Assembly: GCA_005887855.1 (NCBI GenBank)
Contig: VBQB01000127.1
Location: forward strand, 1-14,796
Direction: 5' to 3'
Length of the DNA stretch: 14,796 nucleotides
From: Verrucomicrobiota bacterium
GTDB taxonomy: Bacteria; Verrucomicrobiota; Verrucomicrobiae; Chthoniobacterales; UBA10450
Shown: positions 14,388-14,796 of the stretch, piece by piece
Position numbering within the stretch: the stretch's first letter is position 1
Layout of the letters: each line of letters starts with the position of its first letter
Program-made: the position numbers and the translations under genes
Notes under the pieces: generated by a model
Told to the model about the DNA's origin: nothing
Databases searched by the model: none
Seen by the model: only the letters and a program-made list of their open reading frames with translations

Positions 14388-14796
14388 TGAAAGTCGCGCG
14401 AGCCTCCGGCTTGCGAGTTTGGAGACGGCAAGCTGGAAGCATGCCCCACAAACAGACTCGGATGTCGGGCGTAAATATTCGGCGCCCATTTTTTCGCCAT
14501 TGTCCTCCAAATCAATTCGAAGAAGCCGAACATGACCAAGGCTTGACCGGCCGCCAGAAAGACTGTCGCGAGCACGTCGCTTGGCCAGTGCGCACCCAGA
14601 TAAATTCGCGAGTAACCGACCGCTGCCGTGATGATCCAATAAAGCCAGCCACGTCGCCGGTAAAACAGTGTGCAGTATACGGCAATCACAGTGTTATTCG
14701 TCACATGTCCCGACGGAAATGACGGTCCTGAGCGGCCTCGATCGGATTGATCGGAATGACGAATCGTTGGTTTCTTGAATAACGTCATAAATTTCG
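14384..14796 (-). CDS. PAP2-superfamily phosphatase, 5'-truncated by the window edge
   Basis: Membrane phosphatase of the PAP2 (phosphatidic acid phosphatase / BcrC-like) group, which removes phosphate from lipid or polyprenyl (pyro)phosphates. Numbering from the in-window ATG at 14788: PSFPSGH (22-28) is the second signature and YSRIYLGAHWPSD (59-71) is SRx5Hx3D with Arg61, His67 and Asp71. The first signature Kx6RP appears as K-F-M-T-L-F-K-K-P, with its first Lys encoded at 14792-14794 upstream of that ATG and Lys in place of Arg. The gene therefore starts outside the window and lacks its N-terminal helices here. Hydrophobic segments are near 31-44, 48-65 and 72-95. The last 20 or so residues (GHASSLPSPNSQAGGSRDFQ) are read from the REP pair. 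The stop overlaps the next gene's ATG. Confidence 0.88.
   Translation of the reverse strand, partial: KFMTLFKKPTIRHSDQSDRGRSGPSFPSGHVTNNTVIAVYCTLFYRRRGWLYWIITAAVGYSRIYLGAHWPSDVLATVFLAAGQALVMFGFFELIWRTMAKKWAPNIYARHPSLFVGHASSLPSPNSQAGGSRDFQ
14396..14445. repeat. Back-to-back GGA-loop REP pair inside the PAP2 3' end
   Basis: The first hairpin GCGCGAGCC-TCC-GGCTTGCGA (14396-14416) shares its first 20 bases with the one at 6761-6780. The second is GGCAAGCT-GGA-AGCATGCC (14427-14445), an 8-bp stem with one mismatch. Orientation is the same TCC-then-GGA arrangement as at 6758-6817. The pair lies wholly inside the PAP2 reading frame, just upstream of the ATGA junction with the fusion glycosyltransferase. 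Confidence 0.82.

Noticed and set aside
14388..14639. N-terminal 84-residue extension of the glycosyltransferase fusion
   Set aside because: It overlaps the PAP2 gene in another frame, is hydrophilic and unlike the family; the ATG at 14387 precedes the first membrane helix and gives a classic ATGA overlap.

Overview
The window reads as an ordinary chromosomal stretch of a Gram-negative, moderately high-GC bacterium. I think it is probably a soil member of the Verrucomicrobiota (Spartobacteria / 'Udaeobacter'-like). This rests on overall protein character, weak or absent Shine-Dalgarno sequences at several starts, an EF-P with an unusual loop, and many short palindromic intergenic repeats. No marker gene here settles the taxonomy. 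A KDO-pathway enzyme (KdsD) implies a lipopolysaccharide-type outer membrane.

Layout: (1) 2-2512 (+) is a class A penicillin-binding protein cut off at its N-terminus by the window edge. Its transglycosylase domain looks intact, but its transpeptidase SxxK motif is replaced by Thr-Ala-Met-Leu. (2) 2537-3748 (-) is a GT4 glycosyltransferase, and 3837-4133 (-) a small exported protein of unknown function. (3) 4203-5174 (+) is kdsD and 5238-5795 (+) is efp. (4) 6072-6755 (+) is a membrane protein with an HELTH motif, resembling M50B-type metallopeptidases. (5) On the minus strand follow treY (6819-9674), argS (9800-11506), a PTS EIIA/PtsN-like protein (11579-12046), a fusion of a GT39/ArnT-like membrane glycosyltransferase with a DPM1-like GT2 domain (12141-14387), and a PAP2 phosphatase cut by the window edge (14384-14796). 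The last two overlap by ATGA.

Function: the common theme is envelope building: murein glycan synthesis (PBP), KDO for LPS (kdsD), sugar transfer (GT4 and the GT-C/GT2 fusion), and possibly polyprenyl-phosphate or lipid phosphate turnover (PAP2). Housekeeping genes (efp, argS, a PTS-type regulator, treY for trehalose) sit between. There is no phage, plasmid, CRISPR or recognisable defence island, no transposase and no RNA gene that I can see.

The most distinctive non-coding feature is a family of short hairpins with an invariant GGA (or TCC) triloop at four intergenic or gene-end positions, two of them as back-to-back pairs. At two loci the hairpin lies inside the 3' end of a reading frame and is translated as the C-terminal tail. 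A second repeat type, short AACG-ended units in arrays, lies just upstream of two start codons. A third is a 100-bp long-arm inverted repeat at the treY start. The points most worth following up are the nucleophile-less PBP, the Asn-tipped EF-P, the GT-C/GT2 fusion with its topology problem, and the translated GGA-loop repeats. I did not find a convincing new multi-gene system.
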